A stretch of DNA of 32,612 nucleotides from Patescibacteria group bacterium (GTDB lineage Bacteria > Patescibacteriota > Patescibacteriia > Magasanikbacterales > GWA2-37-8), in NCBI GenBank assembly GCA_028705565.1, contig JAQWDH010000009.1, forward strand, positions 1-32,612, given 5' to 3'. Position 1 is the first letter of the stretch, and every line of letters starts with the position of its first letter. This document shows, in pieces, positions 1-8,858 of the stretch. The position numbers were made by a program, and so were the translations under genes. The notes beneath the pieces were generated by a model that saw only the letters and a program-made list of their open reading frames with translations, ran no database searches and was not told the origin of the DNA.

Positions 1-39
1 TTGCTTTTTTTCCTTTTTTTCATTAAAATACCGAGTATT

Positions 40-2784
40 ATGAAAGAACTTGAAAAGGCATACGAGCCGCGAAAATACGAGGATAAAATTTATAAGCTCT
101 GGGAGGAAAGCGGATTTTTTAATCCGGATGTTTGTGTTGAAAAAGGAGAAATTAAAAAAGATTCGCGTTATTTTTCCATTGTTTTGCCTCCGCCGAATGT
201 TACTGGAACTCTGCATATGGGACATGCCGTGATGCTGGCGATTCAGGATGCGATGGTTCGCTACCATCGCATGAATGGCGAAAAGACATTGTGGGTTCCC
301 GGCACGGACCACGCCGCCATCGCCACGCAGACCAAAGTGGAAAAGATTTTAATTGAAAAAGGTATAAAGGACCCGAAAAATGATTTGGGGAGAGAAAAAT
401 TTTTATCAGAAGTGAAAAAATTCGCCCAAGAGTCGCGCGATACGATTGTAAATCAATGCCGAAAAATGGGCGCTTCTTTGGATTGGAGCCGCGAGGCGTA
501 CACTTTGGACGAGAAACGCAATTTGGCGGTGCGTTCGGTTTTTAAAAAAATGTATGACGAAGGATTGATTGAAAGAGGATACAGAATCGTTAATTGGTGT
601 CCGCGCTGTCATTCCACTCTCGCGGATGACGAAGTTGAATATAAGGAACAGTCGGCAAAAATATACACTTTCAGATATTCCGTTGAATTTCCTTTTTCCA
701 TCGCCACCACTCGTCCTGAAACGAAATTGGGAGACACAGCCGTTGCCGTGAACCCGAAGGATAAAAGATATAAAAAATTCATTGGTAAAATTTTTGAAAT
801 AAAAAATTTCGGCGGCGGGCCTGATTTAAAAATAAAAATAATTTCCGATCCGTCGGTGGATGTGTCATTCGGAACAGGCGCGGTCGGCGTGACGCCGGCG
901 CATTCTTTCGCGGATTACGAAATGGCGCTGAAAAATAAACTTTCTATAATCAAAGTGATTGACGAGGACGGAAAAATGACAGCCGAAGCCGGCTCCGCGT
1001 ACGCGGGTTTGTCGGCGAAAGAAGCGAGAAAAAAAATAGTTGAATTTCTACGGACGAATAATTTATTGGAAAAAGAAGATGACGCGCCCAATAATCTGTC
1101 GGTTTGTTATCGCTGTGAAACACCGATTGAACCGTTGCCTTCACGGCAGTGGTTTATCAGAGTTGAAAAAGAATTCAAAATGGGACCGTCAAAAATCAAA
1201 GGGATAAAAAAGGGGCAAAAAACCACATTAAAAAAATTGATGCAAGCGGCTGTGCGTGGAGGGCAAATAAATATCATTCCAGAGCGTTTTGATAAAACAT
1301 ATTTTTATTGGATAGATAATTTGCGCGATTGGTGTATTTCGCGGCAGATTTGGTACGGACATCGCATCCCTGTTTATTATTGCAAACAGGGGGATTACCA
1401 TGAGAATACCGCTTCGCTAAAAAATAATAAATGCGACAAATCGATTGTAAGCGTTGAAGAAATAAAAAAATGTCCTCATTGCGGCGGAGCGGTGGAACAA
1501 GACACCGACACCTTGGACACATGGTTTTCTTCCGGTCTTTGGACTTTTTCAACGCTCGGTTATCCTGATTTGAATTCCGAAGATTTGAAAAATTTTCACC
1601 CGACATCGGTAATGGAAACAGGATATGATATTTTATTTTTTTGGGTCGCGAGAATGATTTTAATGACTACTTATGTTTTGGGGGATATACCGTTTGAGAA
1701 AGTTTATTTGCACGGGCTTGTGCGCGACGAGCAGGGAAGAAAGATGAGCAAATCGCTCGGCAATGTCATCAATCCGTTGGATATGATAGAGAAATACGGC
1801 ACTGACGCGGTGCGCCTGTCTTTGCTTTTGGGCAATACGCCGGGCAATGATATGAAATTATCCGAAGAAAAAATCGCCGGTTTCCGCAATTTTACGAACA
1901 AACTTTGGAATATATGCCGGTTTATATTGTCTTTGGACAATGAAGAATCGGCAATTAACAAAAAAATCAAACCAAAAACCGTCGCCGATGTTTGGATTTT
2001 ACGAAAAATGTTGAACCTGATTTATAATGTTGATTTTGATATTATAAATTATAATTTTTCGCAGGCGGGTGAAAAATTGAGAGAATTCACATGGAATGAT
2101 TTGGCGGATTGGTATTTGGAGGCGAGTAAATTTGAGAATACTGAAGAAAAAAATAATATTCTATATTTTATTTTGAAGGACCTGTTAAAATTATGGCATC
2201 CGTTTATGCCGTTTGTGACAGAAACTATTTGGCAAGAAATCAGTGAAGAAAAAATGTTGCTGGTTAGCGAATGGCCGAAAGAAAAAAGTTATAAAGAAAT
2301 TATAGACAATACCAAGTTGCCTTATAATTTTGAGTTGATACAAAAAATTATCATAGCGATACGCAATATGCGCGCGGAAAACAAAATTGAAGCGGCGACA
2401 AAAATTAGAGCCGTTATTTACGCGCCGAACAATGTTTTTGACTTGGTTGTTTCGCAAAAACATATTATTGAAAATTTAAGAACGGGAGTTGAAGAGTGCG
2501 TGATTCAAAACAATAAACCTAAAATTGATAATGCGATTTGCGTTTCCGTAGACGGGGTTGAGATATACCTTAGTGTCTCCATTGACGCGGAAAAAGAAAA
2601 ATTCAGACTTCAAAAAGAAATCTCCTCGGCTGAGCCGTATGCCGTTGGATTGGCTAAAAAACTTTCAAATAAAGAATTCATTAAAAACGCCCCGAAAGAA
2701 ATTGTGGAAAAAGAAAAACAAAAATTGTCGGAAGCGGAAGAAAAGATAAAAAAATTAAAAGAACAATTAAAAAATTTATCGTAA
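40..2784 (+). CDS. valS: Valyl-tRNA synthetase
   Basis: Class I aminoacyl-tRNA synthetase that charges tRNA-Val with valine in the cytoplasm. The start is set at the ATG at 40 because the upstream TTG reading adds only a hydrophobic stretch with no counterpart in the family; this gives 914 residues, a normal length. The HIGH-type signature is HMGH at residues 59-62, following PPPNVTG. The KMSKS loop is at 568-572. Several CxxC pairs (CPRC, CYRC, CPHC) suggest the zinc-ribbon-like insertions found in many ValRS, and the charged C-terminal tail of about 60 residues looks like the ValRS coiled-coil arm. The stop is 5 nt from tyrS, so valS, tyrS and argS are probably co-transcribed. The promoter lies outside the window. 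Confidence 0.97.
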   Translation: MKELEKAYEPRKYEDKIYKLWEESGFFNPDVCVEKGEIKKDSRYFSIVLPPPNVTGTLHMGHAVMLAIQDAMVRYHRMNGEKTLWVPGTDHAAIATQTKVEKILIEKGIKDPKNDLGREKFLSEVKKFAQESRDTIVNQCRKMGASLDWSREAYTLDEKRNLAVRSVFKKMYDEGLIERGYRIVNWCPRCHSTLADDEVEYKEQSAKIYTFRYSVEFPFSIATTRPETKLGDTAVAVNPKDKRYKKFIGKIFEIKNFGGGPDLKIKIISDPSVDVSFGTGAVGVTPAHSFADYEMALKNKLSIIKVIDEDGKMTAEAGSAYAGLSAKEARKKIVEFLRTNNLLEKEDDAPNNLSVCYRCETPIEPLPSRQWFIRVEKEFKMGPSKIKGIKKGQKTTLKKLMQAAVRGGQINIIPERFDKTYFYWIDNLRDWCISRQIWYGHRIPVYYCKQGDYHENTASLKNNKCDKSIVSVEEIKKCPHCGGAVEQDTDTLDTWFSSGLWTFSTLGYPDLNSEDLKNFHPTSVMETGYDILFFWVARMILMTTYVLGDIPFEKVYLHGLVRDEQGRKMSKSLGNVINPLDMIEKYGTDAVRLSLLLGNTPGNDMKLSEEKIAGFRNFTNKLWNICRFILSLDNEESAINKKIKPKTVADVWILRKMLNLIYNVDFDIINYNFSQAGEKLREFTWNDLADWYLEASKFENTEEKNNILYFILKDLLKLWHPFMPFVTETIWQEISEEKMLLVSEWPKEKSYKEIIDNTKLPYNFELIQKIIIAIRNMRAENKIEAATKIRAVIYAPNNVFDLVVSQKHIIENLRTGVEECVIQNNKPKIDNAICVSVDGVEIYLSVSIDAEKEKFRLQKEISSAEPYAVGLAKKLSNKEFIKNAPKEIVEKEKQKLSEAEEKIKKLKEQLKNLS

Positions 2785-2789
2785 AAATT

Positions 2790-3989
2790 ATGAAAATAAA
2801 CACCGACCCAGAAAAAATAAACGAACTTTTGACAAGGGGAGTTGAAAATATTTTTCCGACAAAAGAATTTTTGGAAAAAGAATTAAAATCCGGCAGACGA
2901 CTTACTTTGTACACCGGTTATGACCCCACCGCGCCCACACTGCACATCGGCCACGCCATTACCATGATGAAACTTCGTCAATTTCAAGATTTGGGGCATA
3001 AAGTGATTATGCTCATCGGCGATTTTACGGGCATGATAGGCGACCCGACCGATAAATCATCCGCGCGCCAACAATTGACACGCAAACAAGTTTTGGAAAA
3101 TTGCAAATCATATAAAAAACAAGCAAGCGTGATTTTGAATTTTGGAGGAAAAAATCCGGTTGAGATAAAATTCAACGGAAAATGGTTGTCAAAGATTAAT
3201 ATGGAAGATATGCTGGAATTGACGAGCCATTTCACGGTTCCGCGTCTTTTGGAAAGAGATATGTTCCAAGAACGTATTAAGGAAGGGAAAACGGTTTTTT
3301 TGCATGAATTTTTATATCCGGTTATGCAGGCGTATGACAGCGTGGCGATGGATGTTGACGGAGAGGTCGGCGGAAACGACCAGACATTCAATATGCTTGC
3401 CGGAAGAGACCTGATTAAAGAATTAAAAAACAAGGAAAAATTCGTTTTGACGACAAAATTATTGGCTGACGCGAACGGCAAAAAAATGGGCAAGAGCGAA
3501 GGCAATATGATTGCTTTGTCCGATAACGCGGAAGATATGTTTGGCAAAGTGATGAGTTGGACAGACGGAATGATTATGGTCGGTTTTGAATTATGCACGA
3601 AAATTTCGGTTGAAGAATTTAAAAAATATGAAGCTGAAATCAAATCAGGCGCCAATCCGCGCGACATTAAATTGATTTTGGCTTTTGAAATAGTAAAAAC
3701 ATTTTTGAGCGTAAAAGAAGCTGAAAAAGCGCGGACGCGTTTTATTTCCACTTTCAGTAAAAAAGAAACACCCTGTGAAATTTCGGAAATCGAGCCGAGC
3801 GTTTACGACATCGCGACTGTTCTGGCTGAATCAAAAATTTGCAAAAGCAAATCCGAAGCCAGACAGGTGATTGACCAAGGAGGCGTTAAAATCAATGACA
3901 TGAAAGTTGAAGCGAAAAAATACGACCAGACGGTCAAATCCGGAGATGTAATACAAAAAGGCAGTCGCTGGTTCGCGAAAATCAAATAA
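2790..3989 (+). CDS. tyrS: Tyrosyl-tRNA synthetase
   Basis: Class I synthetase that charges tRNA-Tyr. It has 399 residues, typical of bacterial TyrRS. The Rossmann-fold signature GYDPTAPTLHIGH ends with HIGH at residues 52-55. The KMSKS loop is KMGKS at 232-236, a common TyrRS variant. A C-terminal S4 RNA-binding domain is visible (KSKSEARQVIDQGGVKIND onward to the end). The GDPTDKSSAR stretch after the HIGH region suggests the TyrRS branch with a canonical KMSKS-like loop rather than the E. coli KFGKT type. It lies 5 nt after valS and 9 nt before argS, and the Shine-Dalgarno sequence is weak, which fits an operon of three synthetases. Confidence 0.96.
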   Translation: MKINTDPEKINELLTRGVENIFPTKEFLEKELKSGRRLTLYTGYDPTAPTLHIGHAITMMKLRQFQDLGHKVIMLIGDFTGMIGDPTDKSSARQQLTRKQVLENCKSYKKQASVILNFGGKNPVEIKFNGKWLSKINMEDMLELTSHFTVPRLLERDMFQERIKEGKTVFLHEFLYPVMQAYDSVAMDVDGEVGGNDQTFNMLAGRDLIKELKNKEKFVLTTKLLADANGKKMGKSEGNMIALSDNAEDMFGKVMSWTDGMIMVGFELCTKISVEEFKKYEAEIKSGANPRDIKLILAFEIVKTFLSVKEAEKARTRFISTFSKKETPCEISEIEPSVYDIATVLAESKICKSKSEARQVIDQGGVKINDMKVEAKKYDQTVKSGDVIQKGSRWFAKIK

Positions 3990-3998
3990 TAAAACATT

Positions 3999-5774
3999 AT
4001 GAATTTTTTAAGCGCGGAAGTCGTTTCTTTGTTAAAATCCGTAGGAGTCGGCGGAGAAATTGAATTTACAAAACCGCCAAAGGCGGAGATGGGCGATTTG
4101 GCGTTCGCGTGTTTTAATATCGCGAAAGAACGTAAAATGTCGCCAGTTGAAGCCGCTAAAGAACTGGAATTAAAAATCAAAGAAACGAGCGAAAACACCA
4201 TTATTGACGACGCAAAAGCGGTCGGTCCTTATTTGAATTTTTATTTTAATCCTCAAAAAATCGCTGAAAAAGTTTTAACGGAAATAAAAAAGGCCGATAA
4301 GAAATTCGGCTGTTGCGAAATCGGTAAAAACAAAAAAATATTGATTGAATTCGCGCATCCGAATACGCATAAAATGTTTCATATCGGGCATTTACGAAAC
4401 ATCATAACCGGAGAAACTGTTTCGCGAATTTTGGATAATGCCGGTTTTAAAGTAAAAAGAGTTAATTATCAAGGCGATGTTGGAATGCACATCGCGAAAT
4501 GTTTGTATGGCATTTCGCGAATTCAAAACTCCCCACCAGTGGCAGGTCCGCCGCTTTTGGCGGAAAAATTCAAAACTCCCAGCCGGAGGCATGTCCGCCT
4601 TTGGCGGAAAGATTTAAAATCAATTGAAGAAAAAATGAAATTTTTGGGGCAGGCGTACGCGGCCGGAAGCAAGGCGTTTGATGAAAACGAAGAAGCGAAA
4701 AAAGAAATTATTGAGTTAAACGAAAAAATTTATTCCGGCGATAAAGCGATAAAAAAACTTTATCAAGAAACGAGAAAATGGAGTTTGAAATATTTTGACA
4801 AGATTTACAAAAGGGTGAACACAAAATTTGACCGTTTATATTTTGAATCGGAAACTTTCAAACGCGGAAAAGAAATCGTTTTGGAATTTTTAAAAAAAGG
4901 AATTTTTAAGGAAAGCGACGGCGCGATTATTTTTGAGGGTTCAAAATACGGTTTGCACGACCGCGTATTCGTGAACGGCAAAGGTTTTCCGACATACGAA
5001 GCCAAGGACTTGGCTTTGGCGGAACTGCAATTCAAGGAAAACGGGCCGGACAAGATTTTTCATGTCGTGGCTAAAGAGCAATCCGAATATTTTAAAGTGA
5101 TGTTCAAGGCGCTTGAATTTACTTTGCCGAAAAGCAAAGACAAAGAAAAGCATTTGGTTTACGGTTGGGTTAGTTTGAAAGAAGGCAAAATGAGTTCGCG
5201 CTCAGGACAGGTGGTTTTGGGCGAATGGCTTTTGGACGAGGCGGAAAAAAAGATTTTTACCATAATAAAAGACAGGGAAATAAAAAATAAAGAGGCGGTC
5301 GTAAAAAAAATAGCTCTCGCGGCCGTTAAATACTCAATGCTTAAAACCGGAGTTGGCAATGATATGATTTTTGACATTAACGAATCAATAAGTTTGACCG
5401 GAGACAGCGGACCGTATCTTTTGTATATTTGCGCGCGCGTAAAAAGCATTTTGAAAAAAAGCGGAAAAAATAAAACCGGAAAAATCATAGCGCCGAACAA
5501 AATTGAATTGGCTGAAAAAAAATTGCTTTTAAGTTTGGCTCGGTTTCCGGAAGCCGCGGCCGAAGCCGCGGCGGACGATTCTTGCGATCCGTCAAAAATA
5601 GCCAAATATCTTTTTGAGTTGGCGCGGGAGTTCAATGATTTTTATCAAGAATGTCAGGTATTAAAAGCGGAAAAAGAAATTCAAGCTTTTCGTTTATCGC
5701 TTATAAAATCAGTTGGAGAAACAATGGCAAAAGGGTTGAATCTTTTAGGCATTGAAACCGTTGAAGAGATGTAA
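3999..5774 (+). CDS. argS: Arginyl-tRNA synthetase
   Basis: Class I synthetase that charges tRNA-Arg. In 591 residues it shows the N-terminal Add1-type domain, HIGH at 128-131 (FHIGHLRN), a KMSKS-like KMSSR at 397-401, and a helical DALR-type anticodon-binding domain at the C-terminus (SGPYLLYICARV onward). Oddity: residues about 174-205, just after the catalytic-core stretch GDVGMHIAK, are encoded by two tandem copies of a repeat unit of about 46 bp. They give a Pro/Arg-rich segment unlike ArgRS sequence. The reading frame is intact on both sides, so the enzyme is probably functional with a surface insertion. Last gene of the valS-tyrS-argS run; no clear hairpin terminator follows. Confidence 0.96.
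   Translation: MNFLSAEVVSLLKSVGVGGEIEFTKPPKAEMGDLAFACFNIAKERKMSPVEAAKELELKIKETSENTIIDDAKAVGPYLNFYFNPQKIAEKVLTEIKKADKKFGCCEIGKNKKILIEFAHPNTHKMFHIGHLRNIITGETVSRILDNAGFKVKRVNYQGDVGMHIAKCLYGISRIQNSPPVAGPPLLAEKFKTPSRRHVRLWRKDLKSIEEKMKFLGQAYAAGSKAFDENEEAKKEIIELNEKIYSGDKAIKKLYQETRKWSLKYFDKIYKRVNTKFDRLYFESETFKRGKEIVLEFLKKGIFKESDGAIIFEGSKYGLHDRVFVNGKGFPTYEAKDLALAELQFKENGPDKIFHVVAKEQSEYFKVMFKALEFTLPKSKDKEKHLVYGWVSLKEGKMSSRSGQVVLGEWLLDEAEKKIFTIIKDREIKNKEAVVKKIALAAVKYSMLKTGVGNDMIFDINESISLTGDSGPYLLYICARVKSILKKSGKNKTGKIIAPNKIELAEKKLLLSLARFPEAAAEAAADDSCDPSKIAKYLFELAREFNDFYQECQVLKAEKEIQAFRLSLIKSVGETMAKGLNLLGIETVEEM
4520..4611 (+). repeat. Two tandem palindromic repeat units inside argS
   Basis: Two imperfect copies of a unit of about 46 bp lie head to tail (4520-4566 and 4567-4611). 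Each starts with AATTCAAAACTCCC and ends with a small palindrome, TCCGCC-loop-GGCGGA (4547-4564 with a 6-nt loop, 4594-4608 with a TTT loop). The insertion of about 31 codons keeps the argS frame. It resembles coding-compatible palindromic elements such as Rickettsia RPEs in behaviour, though not in sequence. Confidence 0.85.
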
Positions 5775-5782
5775 GGAGGGTA

Positions 5783-5811
5783 TTGAATAAAACAAAAAAA
5801 AATTGTAAGAT
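5783..5811 (+). promoter_or_regulatory. Candidate promoter upstream of bactofilin
   Basis: TTGAAT (5783-5788), a 17-nt spacer that is almost all A, and TAAGAT (5806-5811). The match is moderate. It lies in the 107-nt AT-rich gap after argS and would leave a leader of about 65 nt. Confidence 0.35.
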
Positions 5812-5881
5812 GTATATAGTTATAACCATTTTGTCCAAAATTTTTAATTATCAAATTAGTTAATTTTTAAATTATTTAAGT

Positions 5882-6343
5882 ATGATTTTTCAAAAATCGT
5901 CAGTTGAAGAAGATCGTTACGGCGTAGAGCCGTCCGCGAGCAAAGACGAAGTGGAAACAATAGTCGGACCATCCGTGAATGTTGAAGGCGATTTCGCTTC
6001 GGAAGGAAATATAATAGTGAAAGGCACGGTTGCGGGAAGCGTTCGCACAAGTAAATTTTTGACAGTTGAATTGGGAGCGAAGGTTTTGGCGAATGTGCGC
6101 GCCGGAAGCGCCAAAATTTCAGGAGATGTCAGGGGAAATATGAAAATAAAGGAATCTTTGGAAATAACATCAACCGGAAAAGTTGGCGGAGACATTGAAG
6201 TAAAAACATTGATAGTGGAAGCCGGCGCCGCGATTTGCGGTAAAGTTTCCATGCCTGGTATGGAAAATTGCGAAAAACCATCTTCCGCTAAAAGTAAATC
6301 ATCGTTGATTTCTAAAAAGTCCGAAGAAATTATCGCGGCCTGA
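5882..6343 (+). CDS. Bactofilin family protein
   Basis: Polymer-forming cytoskeletal protein of the bactofilin/DUF583 family. Its 153 residues show the typical layout: a variable N-terminal tail (about 1-35), a repetitive right-handed beta-helix core (about 36-130) with recurring hydrophobic-Gly steps such as VEGDFASEGNIIVKGTV and KISGDVRGNMKI, and a charged, Ser/Lys-rich C-terminal tail. Bactofilins assemble without nucleotide and scaffold cell-shape, division or surface machinery at the membrane. The gene stands 18 nt before a diacylglycerol-kinase-like gene, so they may share a transcript. The family call rests on the beta-helix periodicity; the specific role in this cell cannot be read from sequence. 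Confidence 0.88.
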   Translation: MIFQKSSVEEDRYGVEPSASKDEVETIVGPSVNVEGDFASEGNIIVKGTVAGSVRTSKFLTVELGAKVLANVRAGSAKISGDVRGNMKIKESLEITSTGKVGGDIEVKTLIVEAGAAICGKVSMPGMENCEKPSSAKSKSSLISKKSEEIIAA

Positions 6344-6361
6344 TTTTTTTAGTTTGCGGTT

Positions 6362-7129
6362 ATGTATGTTTATCTTTACGACAATTTTTTGCGTCAAAAA
6401 AAATTTGAAACTGTCACAAAAGCGATTGAGGTGAAACTGACGGATTACGGGATAGGGGGAAAGATTTTGCGTTTAAACAATTATTCGGACGCAAAATTTT
6501 TAATTGAAGACGAAATCAAAAGAGGCGCCAAGACAATAGTTATAGTCGGCAACGACAACACAGTCGGACAAGTTCTGTCCAGCAGCGCCACGGCAAATTG
6601 CGTTTTCGGTTTTATACCTGTCGGTCAGAACAACACAATCGCCGAAGTGCTCGGCATTCCTGTTGGAGCGGAAGCTGTGGATGTTTTGTCTCGCCGACGA
6701 AAAGAAAAATTGGATATCGGCTGGATGAATAACAGATTTTTTGTTTCGCAGTTGCGTGTTTTTCCGGCGAGGATAGAAGTTTTTTACGATGAAAAATTCA
6801 AGGTTTCCGCGAATGATAAAATGGAAGTTGTAGTTTGTAATTTACAGCCGTTTTTTTGGAAAAAAGACGGAGATAAAACCGGTAAAAATCAAGTAGTGCA
6901 TCCGCAGGACGGAAAATTGGAAGCGTTTTTGAGGCCATTGACAAAGAAGCGTTTTTGGGGATATAAATATGATGAGCCGAGCATTTTTCCGTTTTTGGAA
7001 ATGGAAATCATCGGCAAAGAACCGTTTAAAGTGGAAGCTGACGGAAAAGCGTCAAAGGAAATAAAAGTGAAAATAAAATTGGCATACGGAAAAATTGAAT
7101 TGATTGTCGGCAGAAACAGAAAATTTTAA
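6362..7129 (+). CDS. Diacylglycerol kinase / NAD kinase-like fold protein with altered signature
   Basis: The N-terminal half (255 residues in total) resembles the DAGK catalytic domain of the YegS/LCB kinase superfamily: a Rossmann-like beta-alpha pattern, then GNDNT at 63-67 where the family has GGDGT, then GFIPVGQNNTIAEVLGIP where the family has the G-x-P-xGTxND-xAxxLGIP motif. The C-terminal part is beta-rich, as in lipid kinases of this group. Because the phosphate-binding GGDGT is changed (two Gly to Asn, Asp and Thr kept), activity on lipid is uncertain; it could be a divergent lipid kinase or a binding protein. It follows bactofilin closely and precedes tRNA-Leu by 8 nt. Confidence 0.65.
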   Translation: MYVYLYDNFLRQKKFETVTKAIEVKLTDYGIGGKILRLNNYSDAKFLIEDEIKRGAKTIVIVGNDNTVGQVLSSSATANCVFGFIPVGQNNTIAEVLGIPVGAEAVDVLSRRRKEKLDIGWMNNRFFVSQLRVFPARIEVFYDEKFKVSANDKMEVVVCNLQPFFWKKDGDKTGKNQVVHPQDGKLEAFLRPLTKKRFWGYKYDEPSIFPFLEMEIIGKEPFKVEADGKASKEIKVKIKLAYGKIELIVGRNRKF

Positions 7130-7137
7130 CAAAATTA

Positions 7138-7221
7138 GCCGGGGTGGCGAAACTGGTAGACGCACTACTTTGAGGTGGTAGCGGCCGCAAGGCCATGGAG
7201 GTTCGATTCCTCTCTCCGGCA
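7138..7221 (+). tRNA. tRNA-Leu (anticodon GAG)
   Basis: Complete cloverleaf with a class II long variable arm. Acceptor GCCGGGG pairs with CTCCGGC and the discriminator is A. Anticodon stem CTACT/GGTAG holds loop TTGAGGT, giving anticodon GAG. The variable arm folds as GGCC-GCAA-GGCC. T arm GGAGG-TTCGATT-CCTCT. The CCA end is not encoded, so a CCA-adding enzyme is needed. It decodes CUC/CUU. Probably co-transcribed with the gene 8 nt upstream. Confidence 0.96.
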
Positions 7222-7236
7222 CTTTAAAACAAATTT

Positions 7237-7479
7237 ATGCATTACATTATAGGCATCGCATTGGCCGCCATCGGAGTTGTTTTGGTTTTAAAAACCGAGT
7301 GGTTTGTCCAAAATTTCGGGCATATCGCTTGGGCGGAAGAACATTTGGGAGCGGACGGCGGTAGCCGTTTGATGTATAAAATCATAGGTTTGATTTTTAT
7401 TTTTATCGGTTTTCTTTTGATTACCAATATGTTTCAAGGTTTTATAATGGGCACAATCGGCAAAATTTTTCCACGCTAA
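7237..7479 (+). CDS. Small membrane protein, unknown function
   Basis: Eighty residues with two predicted membrane helices, one at the N-terminus (about 3-20, IIGIALAAIGVVLVL) and one near 48-66 (IIGLIFIFIGFLLI), joined by a loop of about 27 residues containing HIAWAEEHLGADGG. The protein ends with a short amphipathic stretch. I do not recognise a named family. It starts 15 nt after tRNA-Leu and ends 12 nt before a methyltransferase gene, so it probably belongs to the same transcript. Confidence 0.7.
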   Translation: MHYIIGIALAAIGVVLVLKTEWFVQNFGHIAWAEEHLGADGGSRLMYKIIGLIFIFIGFLLITNMFQGFIMGTIGKIFPR

Positions 7480-7491
7480 TTTTTTAATTTT

Positions 7492-8040
7492 ATGTCTCAC
7501 ACAGGCATCGCTTTAATAGACCCGCGCGCTATTTTTGAAAAAATATCTTTGAACAAAGGTATGCGCGTCGCTGATATGGGATGCGGACGCACGGGTCATT
7601 TTGTTTTTCCGGCTTCGCATGTCGTCGGGGAATCCGGAGTCGTTTATGCCGTGGATGTGATGCGTGATGTTTTGGAAAATGTTAAAAGCCGCGCTCGGAG
7701 CGAGGGTTGCGATAATGTGCTCGCCGTCTGGTCGGATGTTGAATGTCCGGGAAAAACTCCGATAATGGAAAAAAGTTTGGATGTCTGTTTTTTTACAAAT
7801 GTTCTTTTTTTGGTGAAAGAAAAAAAGGAAGCGATTAAAGAAGCGACGCGCCTTTTGAAAAGTGAAGGGCGTTTGGTGATTGTTGATTGGACGAAAAAAC
7901 TCGGACCTCTTGGACCGTCGCCGGAAGCAATGGTTAATATTGAACAAATTAAAAATTTAGCCAAAGAGGAGGGACTGGAATTTATAGAAAATATTCCTGC
8001 CGGCAAGTATCATTTTTGTTTAATTTTTAAAAAAATATGA
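7492..8040 (+). CDS. Class I SAM-dependent methyltransferase
   Basis: 182 residues with the Rossmann methyltransferase fold. Motif I is VADMGCGRTGHF (about 26-37), which binds S-adenosylmethionine. An acidic end of strand beta2 follows (VYAVDVM), and later come FTNVLFL and a post-motif III stretch, LLKSEGRLVIVDWTKK, as in UbiE/Methyltransf_11-type enzymes. The substrate cannot be told. Its last four bases overlap the start of the next gene (ATGA at 8037-8040), indicating translational coupling with a membrane protein. Confidence 0.82.
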   Translation: MSHTGIALIDPRAIFEKISLNKGMRVADMGCGRTGHFVFPASHVVGESGVVYAVDVMRDVLENVKSRARSEGCDNVLAVWSDVECPGKTPIMEKSLDVCFFTNVLFLVKEKKEAIKEATRLLKSEGRLVIVDWTKKLGPLGPSPEAMVNIEQIKNLAKEEGLEFIENIPAGKYHFCLIFKKI

Positions 8041-8441
8041 GCATATTAAATGTTTTGGATTTGTCTTATTGGTTTTATCAGCCGTTTATGGCGCGAGGGC
8101 TATCTTTATGGGTTTTGGTCGGTGGTTTTTTGCTTTTTGTTTTGGCAAGTTTGGTTTTGCGTTTTTTAAGGAGCCACGAGGCAGATTCGCTGAAAAAAGA
8201 ATTGATGCGCCGTTTTGGAGATTTGTTTTTTTGGACCGGCATAGTCGGACTTTTTTGGATGTTTATGAGACAGGAACGAATTCCGTTTTTCGCTTGGCGT
8301 TTTTGGCTTTTGTTTTTGGCGGTTGGTTTTGGATGGTGGACATTCAGAATCATTTGGTATTGGAAAAAGAGAATGCCGAAAATTAAAGAAGAAAAATTAA
8401 GAAAAGAAACGTTGGAAAAATATCTTCCGAAAAGCAAGTAA
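8037..8441 (+). CDS. Membrane protein, unknown function
   Basis: 134 residues with three likely membrane helices: about 21-42 (LSLWVLVGGFLLFVLASLVL), 61-77 (LFFWTGIVGLFWMFM) and 86-107 (FAWRFWLLFLAVGFGWWTF), the last rich in aromatic residues. The C-terminal tail is basic and lies after the last helix. No catalytic motif or named family is recognised. The ATGA overlap with the methyltransferase gene suggests coupled expression. Confidence 0.72.
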   Translation: MSILNVLDLSYWFYQPFMARGLSLWVLVGGFLLFVLASLVLRFLRSHEADSLKKELMRRFGDLFFWTGIVGLFWMFMRQERIPFFAWRFWLLFLAVGFGWWTFRIIWYWKKRMPKIKEEKLRKETLEKYLPKSK

Positions 8442-8461
8442 ATATTTCGCGAAAGGAATTT

Positions 8462-8827
8462 ATGACAAGAGAAAAAAGAAATTTGGGCGACTGGGGCGAA
8501 GAACAGGCGTGCGGTTTTCTGCGTAGAAACGGTTTCAAAATTGTTGACAGAAATTTTCAGACCACGGCCGGAGAAATTGACATCGTCGCCGAAAAAGGCG
8601 GCGATTATTATTTTGTGGAAGTGAAGACTCGCGCGGACAAGGAATTCGCGAATGATTTGGCCGTCACTTATTTTAAAAAACGCAAATTGGCGAAGACGAT
8701 AAAAGCGTATTGTTATAAACGCGATTTAGGAGAGGTGTCCGTAATTATGGCGGCTTTGGTGGTTTTTGTTGATCGCCAAAGCAGAAAAGTCAATTTTCGT
8801 TTCACGGTTTTAATTGAACCGCTTTGA
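8462..8827 (+). CDS. yraN: YraN family (UPF0102) endonuclease-like protein
   Basis: 121 residues matching the YraN family, small restriction-endonuclease-fold proteins often next to genes for genome maintenance and RNase HII. Visible motifs: the N-terminal GDWGEEQACGFLRRNGF helix, the GEIDIVAEKGG catalytic strand (Glu/Asp), and YFVEVKTR, the ExK core that forms the PD-(D/E)XK metal site. The start ATG has a plausible GAAAGGAA ribosome binding site 5 nt upstream, better than for most genes here. Function in vivo is not established for the family; a DNA-processing role is inferred from the fold. Confidence 0.9.
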   Translation: MTREKRNLGDWGEEQACGFLRRNGFKIVDRNFQTTAGEIDIVAEKGGDYYFVEVKTRADKEFANDLAVTYFKKRKLAKTIKAYCYKRDLGEVSVIMAALVVFVDRQSRKVNFRFTVLIEPL

Positions 8828-8858
8828 CTTTTTAGAAACAAGATGACACCTGAAAAAA

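Noticed and set aside
2984-3751. 255-codon minus-strand frame inside tyrS
   Set aside because: Shadow of a strongly supported synthetase gene; no domain on the minus strand.
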